Assembly: GCA_035326705.1 (NCBI GenBank)
Contig: DAOLES010000007.1
Location: forward strand, 24,891-88,890
Origin: Oligoflexia bacterium
GTDB lineage: Bacteria > Bdellovibrionota_G > JALEGL01
Direction: 5' to 3'
Length of the DNA: 64,000 nucleotides
Below are positions 32,798-42,046 of the stretch, piece by piece. Position 1 is the stretch's first letter. Each line of letters starts with the position of its first letter. Made by a program: the position numbers and the translations under genes. The notes below the pieces were generated by a model. It saw nothing but the letters and a program-made list of their open reading frames with translations. It had not been told where the DNA came from and did no database searches.

Positions 32798-34255
32798 TTA
32801 AGGTTTTAAATGAAAAGAGTGGCTTCTGTTGTTATAAACAGAGGCCTTTTTTTTTGCGATTGCGGTGTGTTTTCTATTCAAGGCGGGTTGTTGCATTTCT
32901 CTATAACATGCGGCCATGTTTAATTCGTAGGCAAAGTTTTTTGGATCAAGGGATATTGCTTTTTTAAAGTAAATCTGAGCCGTTTTATAATTTTTCTGGC
33001 GAGCATACCATACACCTATATTATTATAAGCATCGCTTGAGTAGGGATAGTGTTGGGTCACTTGTTGCCAAGCTAAAATAGGGTCCGTGTAAATTTGATT
33101 TTGTTTATAGACAGTGGACAATTGTAAAATACTATAAAGCATTAAAGGTACGTACAAAATAAAGTACTTAAATCCTTTTTTTATTGGAAGACATTTTAGT
33201 CTGGCATCAATATAATCTAAACCATAAGCCCATAATAGAGAAAGAAAAATTAAGCTAGGGTAAAGACGCCACTCACGGATCACTTCATTTTTGGGAATAA
33301 TGCTGTTGGTAGGAATGATCATAAAAAGAAAAGAAAAGAATAACCACCCTAACAAAGAAGATCGGTGTTTTACAATCAGAAAGATCCACAAAGTCAGCAA
33401 TAGTATGCCGGTCATAACTTCAAGATAAAAAACTGAAGCATAAAAATAAAGATCGTGTACCAAGGCTGTTTGAAAAGGGAAAAAATAGAATTGAATCAAT
33501 GTTAGTGCATTACCTAGCTGTGAGATCAAATAAATTTTTGGAGAAACAATGGCTTTAGATATATTAGGAACAATATCCAAATAAAAAATGCCTATAAGAA
33601 AGCATAAACAAAGAGTAGTCAGAGAAATGTAAAGATAAGTTTTTTGTTTAGAGTTTATGGTGTTCCATGAATGAAATAAAAAAATCAGTGGAAAAATAAT
33701 AAAACTCTGTTTGCTTAAAAACATACAAAAAAACAAAAAAACAATGCCAAGGTTTAAATAGACAGACCGATACTTTTCAGTTTTCTTATTAAAATTAGAG
33801 AAATTAAAATTTAAGGCCAAAAGCATAAAAAAACTTCCTAAAGCATAGGGCCGACCATGAATTTGGCTAACACAAGCTGTGGCTAGAGGATGTAAAGCAA
33901 AAAAAAGTGTGCAAAAAACAAAGTGTTTAAGACCTATTTTTTTGCTAAGGAAAAAAATCAAAACAACATTTGCAAGGTGAATGAAAAAATTTGTCCAATG
34001 AAAACAAACAGAAGATGGCCCACATAAACCATGGTTAAGGTGATAGCTTAATAAACTTAGAGGCTTATAAAATAAACCTCTAAAATTAAAATACGATTGC
34101 CAGAATAATGAGTCATCTATGAGTTTTGGATTTTGCTCTATGCCAACAACTTCATAATATAAAAAAGGAATATTGCTGAGTAAAGCATACGCACACAATG
34201 TTGTTGCAAGAATCAACATAAGATAGAAGTAATTTTTTTTATGATATGCGTTCAA
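32798..34255 (-). CDS. Polytopic membrane protein with C-terminal TPR (TMTC-like)
   Basis: 485 residues with about ten membrane helices and a C-terminal TPR (DAYNNIGVWYARQKNYKTAQ, YFKKAISLDPKNFAY). The luminal-loop motif FALHPLATACVSQIHGRPYA matches the HPIHTEAV-GRAD pattern of TMTC proteins, which are O-mannosyltransferases of the GT-C fold. So it may be a membrane glycosyltransferase using a lipid-linked sugar; substrate unknown. The start used is TTG at 34255, with an in-frame ATG 12 codons later. Its 3' end overlaps the terminator of the convergent lipoprotein genes. Confidence 0.65.
   Translation of the reverse strand: MNAYHKKNYFYLMLILATTLCAYALLSNIPFLYYEVVGIEQNPKLIDDSLFWQSYFNFRGLFYKPLSLLSYHLNHGLCGPSSVCFHWTNFFIHLANVVLIFFLSKKIGLKHFVFCTLFFALHPLATACVSQIHGRPYALGSFFMLLALNFNFSNFNKKTEKYRSVYLNLGIVFLFFCMFLSKQSFIIFPLIFLFHSWNTINSKQKTYLYISLTTLCLCFLIGIFYLDIVPNISKAIVSPKIYLISQLGNALTLIQFYFFPFQTALVHDLYFYASVFYLEVMTGILLLTLWIFLIVKHRSSLLGWLFFSFLFMIIPTNSIIPKNEVIREWRLYPSLIFLSLLWAYGLDYIDARLKCLPIKKGFKYFILYVPLMLYSILQLSTVYKQNQIYTDPILAWQQVTQHYPYSSDAYNNIGVWYARQKNYKTAQIYFKKAISLDPKNFAYELNMAACYREMQQPALNRKHTAIAKKKASVYNNRSHSFHLKP
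32821..32855 (+). terminator. Intrinsic terminator after twin lipoprotein genes
   Basis: Stem GGCTTCTGTT / AACAGAGGCC (one wobble) followed by nine T. It lies inside the 3' end of the convergent membrane-protein gene. Confidence 0.85.
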
Positions 34256-34350
34256 GTTTGAAATAATGACATTTTTTTAAAAGTGAGGAAAATTTTAAGA
34301 CCAATTAAAAATTTATCTTCTAGCGTTTAGCATCACGTGACGATGATAGC

Positions 34351-34379
34351 TTGCCAGATGCATGTTGGGTCAGTATAGT
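34351..34379 (+). promoter_or_regulatory. Sigma-70-type promoter upstream of OmpA-like gene
   Basis: TTGCCA at 34351-34356, 17-base spacer, TATAGT at 34374-34379, giving a leader of about 75 bases. A dyad GTATAG / CTATAC (34373-34389) overlaps the -10 box. Confidence 0.65.
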
Positions 34380-34459
34380 GAATCTATACCTGAACTATAA
34401 CATATAAAGTTAGATGCTTGGTTAAAACAAGCAAAAAATATTAAACTAGGAATATAGGC

Positions 34460-36094
34460 ATGAAGATGTTTAAAAAAATTTTATTCACAATCAGTCTTGT
34501 GTGGGGATCATGGGCTTTTGCACTTAACTCCCACTTAATCCGACCAGTAGGAGATCAATATGGCGGATTCTCAGTGCATGGAACGCGGATACTTAAGCCC
34601 GGAACATTTGAAGTAGGTAGTGTTTTTCAGTATGTCAGCAATCCAATTGATTTTAGACGTTTTAATATTACCAACCAAGATGCAGTTGAAAATATGGGAG
34701 TATTGGATAGTTATTTTAGTTTAGGCTTTTTTGATTGGTTATCTTTTGGGGCCTTGCTGCCCATTAATATCACGGGTAGTGTTAATGATTTTAATAATTT
34801 AAGTCTAGATACCGGGCCATCTTTAGGTGATTTATATTTACATGCTACACTAAGTTTTTTTGATCAAGAAAAGTTTATTGGCTTGGCTTTGGTTCCCTTT
34901 GTGACATTGCCTTTAGATGTAAATACATTGGATCAATTCAATGACTCTGCACCCAGTTTGGGAGCTTACTTGGTCTTAGATAAAGATATTTTAAATAAAC
35001 ATTATGTTGCTGTTAATTTAGGTGGACAGTATCGTTTTGAAGAAGAAGGCATTTTAGGAAGTGCATTTAGCGTTAGCCATGCATTTTTATACGCACTGGC
35101 TTATACCTATCACCTTGACACAGAAAAAAATACAGATCTTTTTATTGAAGCAAGAGGCGCTAGCAATTTAGACAATCTTTTTACACAACAAGAAACCATG
35201 CCTATAGAAGCGCTAGCAGGTATGCGTATTCGGGTATTTAAACAAAAGTTATCTTTGGTTTTTGGTGGCGGAAAAGGCTTTAGCAATGCCTATGGTAGCA
35301 GTGACTATCGAGCGTTTGCCGGCCTTTCTTATTTAGGCGATCGTGAAGTTAGAAAAAGCCAAAATGATGAAAATAAAAAACCTATAGCAGAACAGCCCGT
35401 GCAAGCTCCTGTTGTGGCAGAAAAAAAGCCAGAAGTTAAAGCACCAGAGCAAATTTCACAATTGTATGTGGTCATTAAAGATGAAAATAAAAAGTTAATT
35501 ATGGTTGATATGGATTTGGTGAATGAACAAGGTGAAGTTGTTCAAAAATTTTCAGGAACCAGTTGGAGAAAAAACACAGCTCCTGGTTTTTATACCTTAA
35601 GGGTCAATAAAAATGGTTATGAACCCATAGAAAAAAAATTACAATTGAAGCTTAGAAAAAGACATAGTTATGATTTAACCTTAAAAAAGGAAAATACTTC
35701 TCCACCAATGTTAGGTAATAAAATTGACTTTCTAGGCAGAATACAATTTAACTCGGGTAAAGCAACCATTAGACCCGTGTCTTACAAAGCATTAAACGAA
35801 GTTGCGGGGATCATGAAAAAATATCCACAAATTAAACTTTTACGAATTGAAGCGCATACAGATAGTTTTGGTTCTGACAGTCTCAATTTAAAATTATCTC
35901 AGCAACGTGCTGCGAGTGTTGAGGCGTTTTTACTTGCAGCAGGGATTGAAGCAAGTCGTTTAAATGCAATAGGCTTGGGTGAAACGCAACCTATAGAAAG
36001 TAACTCAACTCCACAAGGAAGAGCAAAAAACCGTAGAGTTGAGTTTACTGTTGTTAAATCTGATCCTGTCCAAGGCTTAGGTTTAAAAAAATAA
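34460..36094 (+). CDS. Outer-membrane beta-barrel with C-terminal OmpA domain
   Basis: 544 residues. Signal peptide (LFTISLVWGSWAFA), then about 280 residues of alternating beta-barrel strands. A Lys/Glu/Pro linker follows (EKKPEVKAPEQ), then a carboxypeptidase-regulatory-like or PEGA-like domain (GFYTLRVNKNGYEPIEKKL) at about 320-410. The OmpA domain (about 420-540) has IQFNSGKATIRPVS, RIEAHTDSFGSDSLNLKLSQ and RAKNRRVEFTVV, the peptidoglycan-binding residues. It would tether the outer membrane to the wall. It has its own promoter. The extra middle domain is common in delta-like bacteria. Confidence 0.85.
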   Translation: MKMFKKILFTISLVWGSWAFALNSHLIRPVGDQYGGFSVHGTRILKPGTFEVGSVFQYVSNPIDFRRFNITNQDAVENMGVLDSYFSLGFFDWLSFGALLPINITGSVNDFNNLSLDTGPSLGDLYLHATLSFFDQEKFIGLALVPFVTLPLDVNTLDQFNDSAPSLGAYLVLDKDILNKHYVAVNLGGQYRFEEEGILGSAFSVSHAFLYALAYTYHLDTEKNTDLFIEARGASNLDNLFTQQETMPIEALAGMRIRVFKQKLSLVFGGGKGFSNAYGSSDYRAFAGLSYLGDREVRKSQNDENKKPIAEQPVQAPVVAEKKPEVKAPEQISQLYVVIKDENKKLIMVDMDLVNEQGEVVQKFSGTSWRKNTAPGFYTLRVNKNGYEPIEKKLQLKLRKRHSYDLTLKKENTSPPMLGNKIDFLGRIQFNSGKATIRPVSYKALNEVAGIMKKYPQIKLLRIEAHTDSFGSDSLNLKLSQQRAASVEAFLLAAGIEASRLNAIGLGETQPIESNSTPQGRAKNRRVEFTVVKSDPVQGLGLKK

Positions 36095-36102
36095 ATAATT
36101 GC

Positions 36103-36990
36103 TTATTGACAGTAGCCATTTTGAACTAGGAGTTGTGGACTTGTATCAGAACAACCATCGTTATTGCAGGCGGCTATTTCAATTGAGATTGTATTATCAT
36201 ACTCGCTGGTAAGAGGGATATGACCAATAAATGTATACGATCTCCAGCCTGTACCTGTTGTTTCTTCTGCACTGGTTTGGTAAGTTTCCCATATTTCGTC
36301 AGTAAAACTTGTATAGGGACTGAAAGTTATAACAGAACCAAACAAAGCATAAGCAATTTCATCATCTGAGTTATCATACCAGTGAAAACGTGGGTAACAT
36401 TGACCGTCTAGATAAATAAAATCAACAGAAAGATTACTTGGTGTTTTTGGGGTAAAAAGCAAACTACCACTATGTGTCACTTCAAAATCTACGCGGTTTG
36501 AACTTCTATGCATATCTTGACGGTGAGCTTCAACTATATAGGTATAGCTTTGACCAGGTACGAGGTTAAAATCTTCATAACTGTGTGTTTGAGCCCCTAG
36601 TTCAGCTAAAATAACATAACTGTTGTCATTGATTTTACGTTTAACAATATAGCTACTGACATCATTGTTGTTTTGTGTCCAAGTCAGTAAAATAGATTGA
36701 ACACTGGAAGCTTCTTCAACAATTGATAATAAAGGTCCTGTGAGTTCATAATGGGTTGTACAGGCATCGCCTAGTCCATTATAATCAGAATCTACTTGAT
36801 TGGGATTGTAGATATCAGGACAATTATCTGAATAATTTGCTATGCCATCAAAATCAGCATCATTGTTATTAAGCTCAAAAAAGCTACCAGAGCTGTCTAA
36901 AGATCGACCGCAGCTCTGTAAACCAACAAGAGCAATAATACTTAAAAAAGACCAAAGCATGAAGGATGTTTTTTTATTTAATAAAGCCAT
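36103..36990 (-). CDS. Lipoprotein with thrombospondin type 3 repeat and fibronectin-like domain
   Basis: About 295 residues from ATG 36990; an in-frame ATG 24 bases upstream is possible. Signal and lipobox (ALVGLQSC). Next is a Ca2+-binding TSP3-type stretch (NDADFDGIANYSDNCPDIYN, NQVDSDYNGLGDACTT), then a fibronectin type III-like domain (SSVQSILLTWTQNNNDVSSY, YEDFNLVPGQSYTYIVEA) and a Cys-containing C-terminal domain (AACNNDGCSDTSPQ). Probably surface exposed; a binding partner is unknown. Its stop lies nine bases from the convergent OmpA-like gene. Confidence 0.78.
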   Translation of the reverse strand: MALLNKKTSFMLWSFLSIIALVGLQSCGRSLDSSGSFFELNNNDADFDGIANYSDNCPDIYNPNQVDSDYNGLGDACTTHYELTGPLLSIVEEASSVQSILLTWTQNNNDVSSYIVKRKINDNSYVILAELGAQTHSYEDFNLVPGQSYTYIVEAHRQDMHRSSNRVDFEVTHSGSLLFTPKTPSNLSVDFIYLDGQCYPRFHWYDNSDDEIAYALFGSVITFSPYTSFTDEIWETYQTSAEETTGTGWRSYTFIGHIPLTSEYDNTISIEIAACNNDGCSDTSPQLLVQNGYCQ

Positions 36991-37078
36991 GTCTTTTAAT
37001 ACTACAAAAAACATGCCAGCTAAAAAAGCTCTAAGACATTAGAAATAAAGGGATAAATCAGCTAAGCAGAGTGCTGTG

Positions 37079-38728
37079 TTACTGCTCAACTGGGGCACCA
37101 AAGAACACTTTAACAATGCTGCCTAAGACTTGGATTTTTTTCATTTTTATATCTGAGTTAAGAATATCAATCACAACGTGAAGTTCGGCTGGGGTTTTAC
37201 TTTGATGATATCCGGTTCTTATTCTATAAACACCGGTTTGTTCAACAGGGATTGTACGGTTAGAAAAGTCTTTTTGCATCCCTTTTAATATAATCAACTC
37301 TCTGGCTGGGCCATTGCGAAGTGAGTTATGAACTAGGTTATTTCTATCCATGGTTTTATCAGTTTCAATGACTAAAACCCAATCATCTTTATCAACTGTC
37401 CATGTTAAGTTTTTCACTCTGAGCAAGCTTGGATCAGTTTCCAATTGAGCCGTGGTTTCAGATGTTATAGGCGGTTCTGGCTTAGAACTTTGTTTTTCAG
37501 CAACAGGTGTTTTGGTTTGAGAGTTTGAAGCAATATTGTCTTTGGATCTTGCTTGATCTTCTTGCAGGTTATTGGCTACATCCGATTGTTTTTTTGCAGG
37601 GTTTGATGCTTCAGCTGTTGTTATTTCTTCTACATCAGGTTCAGTGGTTTTGTCATCGGTATTATCAGCTGTAACTTGTTCAACAGGTGTTTCATTTTGT
37701 GTAAGGGCTTGAATTTTTTCTTCCACAGGGTCTGGTTGAACCACGGTTGGAGGCGTTATGTCTTCTGGCAAATCAAGGTATTGGGCAATAAAAGGTATAT
37801 CTTTTAGGATAGGTAAATATAAATCTTTAAGTAGATAAGCACCTGCTAAAAGCGAAATAAAAATTAAACTCAAAAAAATCTTCACACCAAGAGATGAAGG
37901 TTTGGGGTTAGACTTTTGATCATTATCTACTATGCCCGCACTATCAAAATCAGGGTCATTCATTTCTTCATCAAGAGAAAGTTCAAAACTATCACTCAGC
38001 CCAGAACCTCCTTCAGATAAAATGGGATCATCTTCCATACTGGCAAAAGTATGTTCATCTGGACTGGTTAAGGGATCATCAACATCATCAAAATTTGAAT
38101 TTTGACGGCGGGAAGGATCAAAAATTTCAGTATGCGTTGCTTGGAAGGCGTCGTTTTCGTCATTGAGGCTTGGATTAGACACTGTATTATCTATTAAATG
38201 AGCATCTAAATTGTCAATTGCAGCATGGGTATCATTGGGTTGTGCTTGAGTGGTATCACTTGAAGAGGGTACAGAGTTTAAAGCATCTTTAAGAGGCTCT
38301 GAGCCATAAACCTCTTTGGCTTCATGGGCGGAGATGGTAGATGTTACAGCATCAGGTTGGTCATCAATATCAAATGGCCGATCACCTTGGCTTTTGGTTT
38401 GAGTAACAATGGCTTTGATTAAATCACGGCTGCGATCTGAAATTTCTCTAAAACGAATGCCCATACCTGCCGGTTCATCGGCAGAAATGACATTAGACCG
38501 TATCCAAGACACTTCACCCAGACCCTGAATAAGTTGAAAAGAGTCTTTGAGTCTAAATTCAAAACTGACAATACTGCCAATAGGAAGTGGGTTAGGAGTT
38601 TTTATAAACATTCCGCCTGGAGAAATATTGTGTGAAAACTCAGAAACAAATCCACTAAACTTCTCAAACTCTAAGTGGACCTTAGTGTTCAAAGGTACTC
38701 TATTGGAAGATCTTTTATCAACGCTCAT
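37079..38728 (-). CDS. PilZ-like domain, membrane anchor and AMIN-like C-terminal domain protein
   Basis: 549 residues. Residues 1-105 are PilZ-like (DKRSSNRVPLNTKVHLEF; EFSHNISPGGMFIKT; GMGIRFREISDR), a form frequent in delta-like bacteria. About 105-270 is acidic and disordered. A single membrane helix (VKIFLSLIFISLLAGAYLL) follows at about 285-305. A Glu/Thr/Pro-rich linker leads to about 435-549, where RVKNLTWTVDKDDWVLVIET and YHQSKTPAELHVVIDIL resemble an AMIN domain. That topology places PilZ in the cytoplasm and AMIN in the periplasm. It lies 121 bases downstream of gspN in the same direction and may be read through from the secretion operon. Confidence 0.65.
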   Translation of the reverse strand: MSVDKRSSNRVPLNTKVHLEFEKFSGFVSEFSHNISPGGMFIKTPNPLPIGSIVSFEFRLKDSFQLIQGLGEVSWIRSNVISADEPAGMGIRFREISDRSRDLIKAIVTQTKSQGDRPFDIDDQPDAVTSTISAHEAKEVYGSEPLKDALNSVPSSSDTTQAQPNDTHAAIDNLDAHLIDNTVSNPSLNDENDAFQATHTEIFDPSRRQNSNFDDVDDPLTSPDEHTFASMEDDPILSEGGSGLSDSFELSLDEEMNDPDFDSAGIVDNDQKSNPKPSSLGVKIFLSLIFISLLAGAYLLKDLYLPILKDIPFIAQYLDLPEDITPPTVVQPDPVEEKIQALTQNETPVEQVTADNTDDKTTEPDVEEITTAEASNPAKKQSDVANNLQEDQARSKDNIASNSQTKTPVAEKQSSKPEPPITSETTAQLETDPSLLRVKNLTWTVDKDDWVLVIETDKTMDRNNLVHNSLRNGPARELIILKGMQKDFSNRTIPVEQTGVYRIRTGYHQSKTPAELHVVIDILNSDIKMKKIQVLGSIVKVFFGAPVEQ

Positions 38729-38849
38729 ACGATCAGTAGCATAAGATAAAACTAAAAAAATCGCAATCTTATAAGGGACTTATGCTTATAAATTCTTGTG
38801 TTTAGTTTTAGGGAAACTTTTTAAACACAATTGTTTTTTTTATGCTGGT

Positions 38850-39776
38850 TTAATAGCTTTTAATAAGCACAGCATTCAGAGGACCTGTAATTTTAAAGGC
38901 TCCTTTGCCTGAGGCATCAAAACGAATATTGGCCAATTGTAGCATGCTTTGTAAAGATTGCCCCTCTTTGCCAATTTGTATTTTACCATCTATGTCAGTA
39001 ATACTGCGATCTATAACCGGTCTTAAGTCAACGTAACCATTGAGTGATCCAGAAAGCATGGGGCCATCCATTTTTAAAGATTTGATAACCGCCTTTGATT
39101 TTTCTGTAGCACTATCCAGCTTTATTTGATCAAATTTTATGGCGCTCATTAAGGGTGGGGTTATGGTTGCTTGTTTGAGTGTTGTTTTAAGTGTTCCTTC
39201 CAGGGACGAGAAATCATTTTTTTGTAAGGCAAGAATATTACTTAAAAAGTTAAATTCGGTTGAAAGTTGGCCTTGAATTGTCATTTTTGCGCCAGCACTA
39301 GGGATAAATAAATCATGATCCATATTTAAGCCTTTGGCACTGCCTTTGGCTTTGACAACATCTTTGCTAATCTTGATATTGCTTTTAAAAGACATCTTCT
39401 GTTGTTGCCCCGTAACACTAATAGAACCTGATTTTTTCAATGGATAAGTGATAAGACTTAAAGGTGAAACCTTAATTGAAAATTTTTCAAGTTTGACACC
39501 AGTTTGGGCTAAGGCAGGAATTGGTATATTGGTTATATGAACATTGTCAGCTTTTAATCCAACTGGAAATGCCAAACGAAGATCATCCGTTTGAATTGAA
39601 ACCCCAGTTTGTTTTTCTATCGTTTTAATAATGTTGCTAAGAATCCCTTGTGCTGGAAAGTGCCAAACAAAACCAAGACAAAAAACAATGATACCCACTA
39701 AAATATACTTGCGGTTCTGTTTTAAAAGTTCCTTATTTGGGAAAAAAGTAAGAAGTTGATTCAAAAAATTTTTCAT
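38850..39776 (-). CDS. gspN: Type II secretion protein GspN (deltaproteobacterial type)
   Basis: 308 residues with one N-terminal membrane helix (KYILVGIIVFCLGFVWHFPA) and a periplasmic beta-rich domain that recalls AsmA/GspN repeats (LRLAFPVGLKADNVHITN, LEGTLKTTLKQATI, DASGKGAFKITGPLNA). GspN is an accessory inner-membrane component of the secretion machine. Start overlaps gspM stop by ATGA. Position last in the gsp operon supports the call more than sequence alone. Confidence 0.78.
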   Translation of the reverse strand: MKNFLNQLLTFFPNKELLKQNRKYILVGIIVFCLGFVWHFPAQGILSNIIKTIEKQTGVSIQTDDLRLAFPVGLKADNVHITNIPIPALAQTGVKLEKFSIKVSPLSLITYPLKKSGSISVTGQQQKMSFKSNIKISKDVVKAKGSAKGLNMDHDLFIPSAGAKMTIQGQLSTEFNFLSNILALQKNDFSSLEGTLKTTLKQATITPPLMSAIKFDQIKLDSATEKSKAVIKSLKMDGPMLSGSLNGYVDLRPVIDRSITDIDGKIQIGKEGQSLQSMLQLANIRFDASGKGAFKITGPLNAVLIKSY

Positions 39777-40369
39777 GATGAAGCCTTTAGTTTAAAGGTT
39801 GATACCACAAAACTAACATTAAGCTGAGCAGGGTCTTTGAAGTTAGGCTTGATTTGCAATGACGATATACGAATCAATTTATTTCCATGCTCAATATCGT
39901 ATAAAAAATGGATTAAAGTTTTTAAATCAATACTACTGACTTTGATTGTTGATTGGATTTCATTGTATAAATCATTGGGTTGCCCAGGACGATCGCTTAA
40001 AGTGTCAATGCTTACGCCATATTTTTCAGCAATACGTTCAAGCTCTGTTGCAAGTTGAAAACCTACCTCAGTTCTTCTAATTCTTTGTTCAATATCATCA
40101 ACAGCATTTTTGGAGTTTTGGAGACTTGCTCTAAGTTCTTCAATTTCCACCAAGCTTTTTTTATTACGATCAATTTTACTTTGTACAGATGAAACAGTGC
40201 TTGCTATAAGCATATAGATCAAGAATAAAAACAAAATATAACCAGCCATAGTAGAGCCAAGCACAATATAGCGTTCACGGTCAGAAAGGCGGTGATAGTA
40301 AGATTTTAAAGTTTCTATTTGCTCTAATGCTTGAGAAAATGATTCTTTTGAAAAATTAAATTTACTCAT
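39773..40369 (-). CDS. gspM: Type II secretion protein GspM
   Basis: 198 residues. Short cytoplasmic N terminus, one membrane helix (YIVLGSTMAGYILFLFLIYM), a periplasmic coiled coil (KIDRNKKSLVEIEELRASLQ, AVDDIEQRIRRTEVGF) and a ferredoxin-like domain ending LKTLIHFLYDIEHGNKLIRI. GspM pairs with GspL in the inner-membrane platform. GGAG six bases before the start; the start shares TAATG with the gspL stop. Confidence 0.85.
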   Translation of the reverse strand: MSKFNFSKESFSQALEQIETLKSYYHRLSDRERYIVLGSTMAGYILFLFLIYMLIASTVSSVQSKIDRNKKSLVEIEELRASLQNSKNAVDDIEQRIRRTEVGFQLATELERIAEKYGVSIDTLSDRPGQPNDLYNEIQSTIKVSSIDLKTLIHFLYDIEHGNKLIRISSLQIKPNFKDPAQLNVSFVVSTFKLKASS

Positions 40370-42045
40370 TAGCGTCTCCTACGGGTAGAATTTTTTCGTT
40401 CCTGCGCAGTTTTTGTTTCTTCACTTTCAATGGTGATGGTTAAGGTGAAGTTAACTTTATTGTCACCGCTTTCTTTTCGGTCACCTAGATCAATAGTGCT
40501 AAAAGTTTTATGTTCTTTGAGACTGCTAACAATGCGATCAACATCCTGAAAGCTTGATGTTAAAGCATTCAATGTGACCTTATTGTTATCAATGGATAAT
40601 TCTTTCACATCAATAGAGATATCAGGTGAAATAATATTAGATATTGTTTTTAAAACACTTAAAGCTGTTTCTTCTCCTAAACCGGCAGTTAATATTCTTT
40701 GTTTTTCTTCATAATGGTTAACTTCATTTTTAAGTGTACGAAGAGCCATTTCTGAATTAGTTGGTTTACGCTTTACTTTGGGTAAAACGCTAGAGAACTT
40801 TTTAAGAATATTGTTTTCAGATTGACGGTATTGCCCGCGAAGTTGTGCAAACCGTATGGTTTGGAAAAGGATGGCTACAATAAATATTGCAGTAATCCAT
40901 TTGCCAAAGAATATAGCAATTTTATTAATATCCGATAAATCTTTAGCAAAGGCAAAATCATTTTTTCTTAAGTCTATATGCGATATTTTTTGTAACTGCT
41001 TACCTTTAGCAGCGGCTCTTAAACCTAAGCCAATTGATAAATTTAAGCTGGCTTCTTTGTCTTGCAACTGAGATTTAAATGGATGTTCATATGGAACAGA
41101 GTCCATCAATTCACAGGGTAAATTAATTTGAGAAGACATCCAAGCAGGAAGGTTTTTTAACTGACTGCTGCCTCCGTTGAGGTATAATTTTTCTAAGGGT
41201 AACTCCAGTTGTGTCGAGGCTCTGTAGAGACCAATATTTTGTTTAATTTGATTTAGTGGGTTAACAAATGCAGTGTACAAAGTTTCAGAAAGCTTTTTTA
41301 AATCCTCACTTCTTAATGGATTAGATGGAAGTTCAAGAACACCATGTGAATGTTTGACTTCAATAGCTTGTTCTAAAGTAAGGTCTAGATTTTTTCGAAT
41401 CGCTTCAGTTAAGTGAGCGCCACCAAAAAACTGACTTCGTATATGTTGGATTTTTCCATGATGAATAAAAACCAAATAACTACAACGATGACCTAGATGT
41501 AAAATGCCATAATGTTCAGGTAAATTTCGTTGAGGATCTAACATAAGCGCATTATTTAAATCACATGCATCAGTTGTGACGATGGCAGGATCAATATTGG
41601 CTTGTTGAAGCAAATCTAGATGTTCTTGGATATATTGATTTTTGATTGCAGCAGCAAGAATATGTGAGTTAGGTTTTTCATATTTAAGTAGGTCATGATC
41701 AAAGGTCATCTCATCAATGGAAAAAGGTAAAAAGTTTTCCATTTCAAACGGTAATATTTTTTCAATCTGAGTTTTACTCAAAGGAAGAACCATGGGTTTA
41801 AAACTAACTAGAGTTGACGGAATAGAGCTAATAACAGTTTTAAATTCAATTCTATTGTCAGCTATCAATTGCTTAATAGCATCCACTTGTTTTATAACCA
41901 GTTGTTCATGGTTATCGTGTTCACCAATATTCAGTGGGGCACTTTCATAAATATTGACGAGTTCACTTTGGGTAAAAGAAGATTCAAACAAAGCAGCTTT
42001 GATTGAAAATGTTCCTATATCCAAACCTAAAATTTTTTCTGACAT
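40369..42045 (-). CDS. gspL: Type II secretion protein GspL (PilM/actin-like N-terminal domain)
   Basis: 558 residues. The cytoplasmic part is actin-like and PilM-related (LGLDIGTFSIKAALFESS; ILPFEMENFLPF, which matches the PilM FEAEKYIPF-type motif; YGILHLGHRCSYLVF; EKLYLNGGSSQLKNLP). It has a membrane helix about residue 385 (WITAIFIVAILFQTIRFAQL) and a periplasmic ferredoxin-like domain (ISIDVKELSIDNNKVTLNAL). It recruits the GspE ATPase to the membrane. Very long for GspL (typically 380-410), mainly because of a full-length PilM-like cytoplasmic domain. The C-terminal RRRR tail overlaps the gspM ribosome binding site. Confidence 0.88.
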   Translation of the reverse strand: MSEKILGLDIGTFSIKAALFESSFTQSELVNIYESAPLNIGEHDNHEQLVIKQVDAIKQLIADNRIEFKTVISSIPSTLVSFKPMVLPLSKTQIEKILPFEMENFLPFSIDEMTFDHDLLKYEKPNSHILAAAIKNQYIQEHLDLLQQANIDPAIVTTDACDLNNALMLDPQRNLPEHYGILHLGHRCSYLVFIHHGKIQHIRSQFFGGAHLTEAIRKNLDLTLEQAIEVKHSHGVLELPSNPLRSEDLKKLSETLYTAFVNPLNQIKQNIGLYRASTQLELPLEKLYLNGGSSQLKNLPAWMSSQINLPCELMDSVPYEHPFKSQLQDKEASLNLSIGLGLRAAAKGKQLQKISHIDLRKNDFAFAKDLSDINKIAIFFGKWITAIFIVAILFQTIRFAQLRGQYRQSENNILKKFSSVLPKVKRKPTNSEMALRTLKNEVNHYEEKQRILTAGLGEETALSVLKTISNIISPDISIDVKELSIDNNKVTLNALTSSFQDVDRIVSSLKEHKTFSTIDLGDRKESGDNKVNFTLTITIESEETKTAQERKNSTRRRR

Positions 42046-42046
42046 A

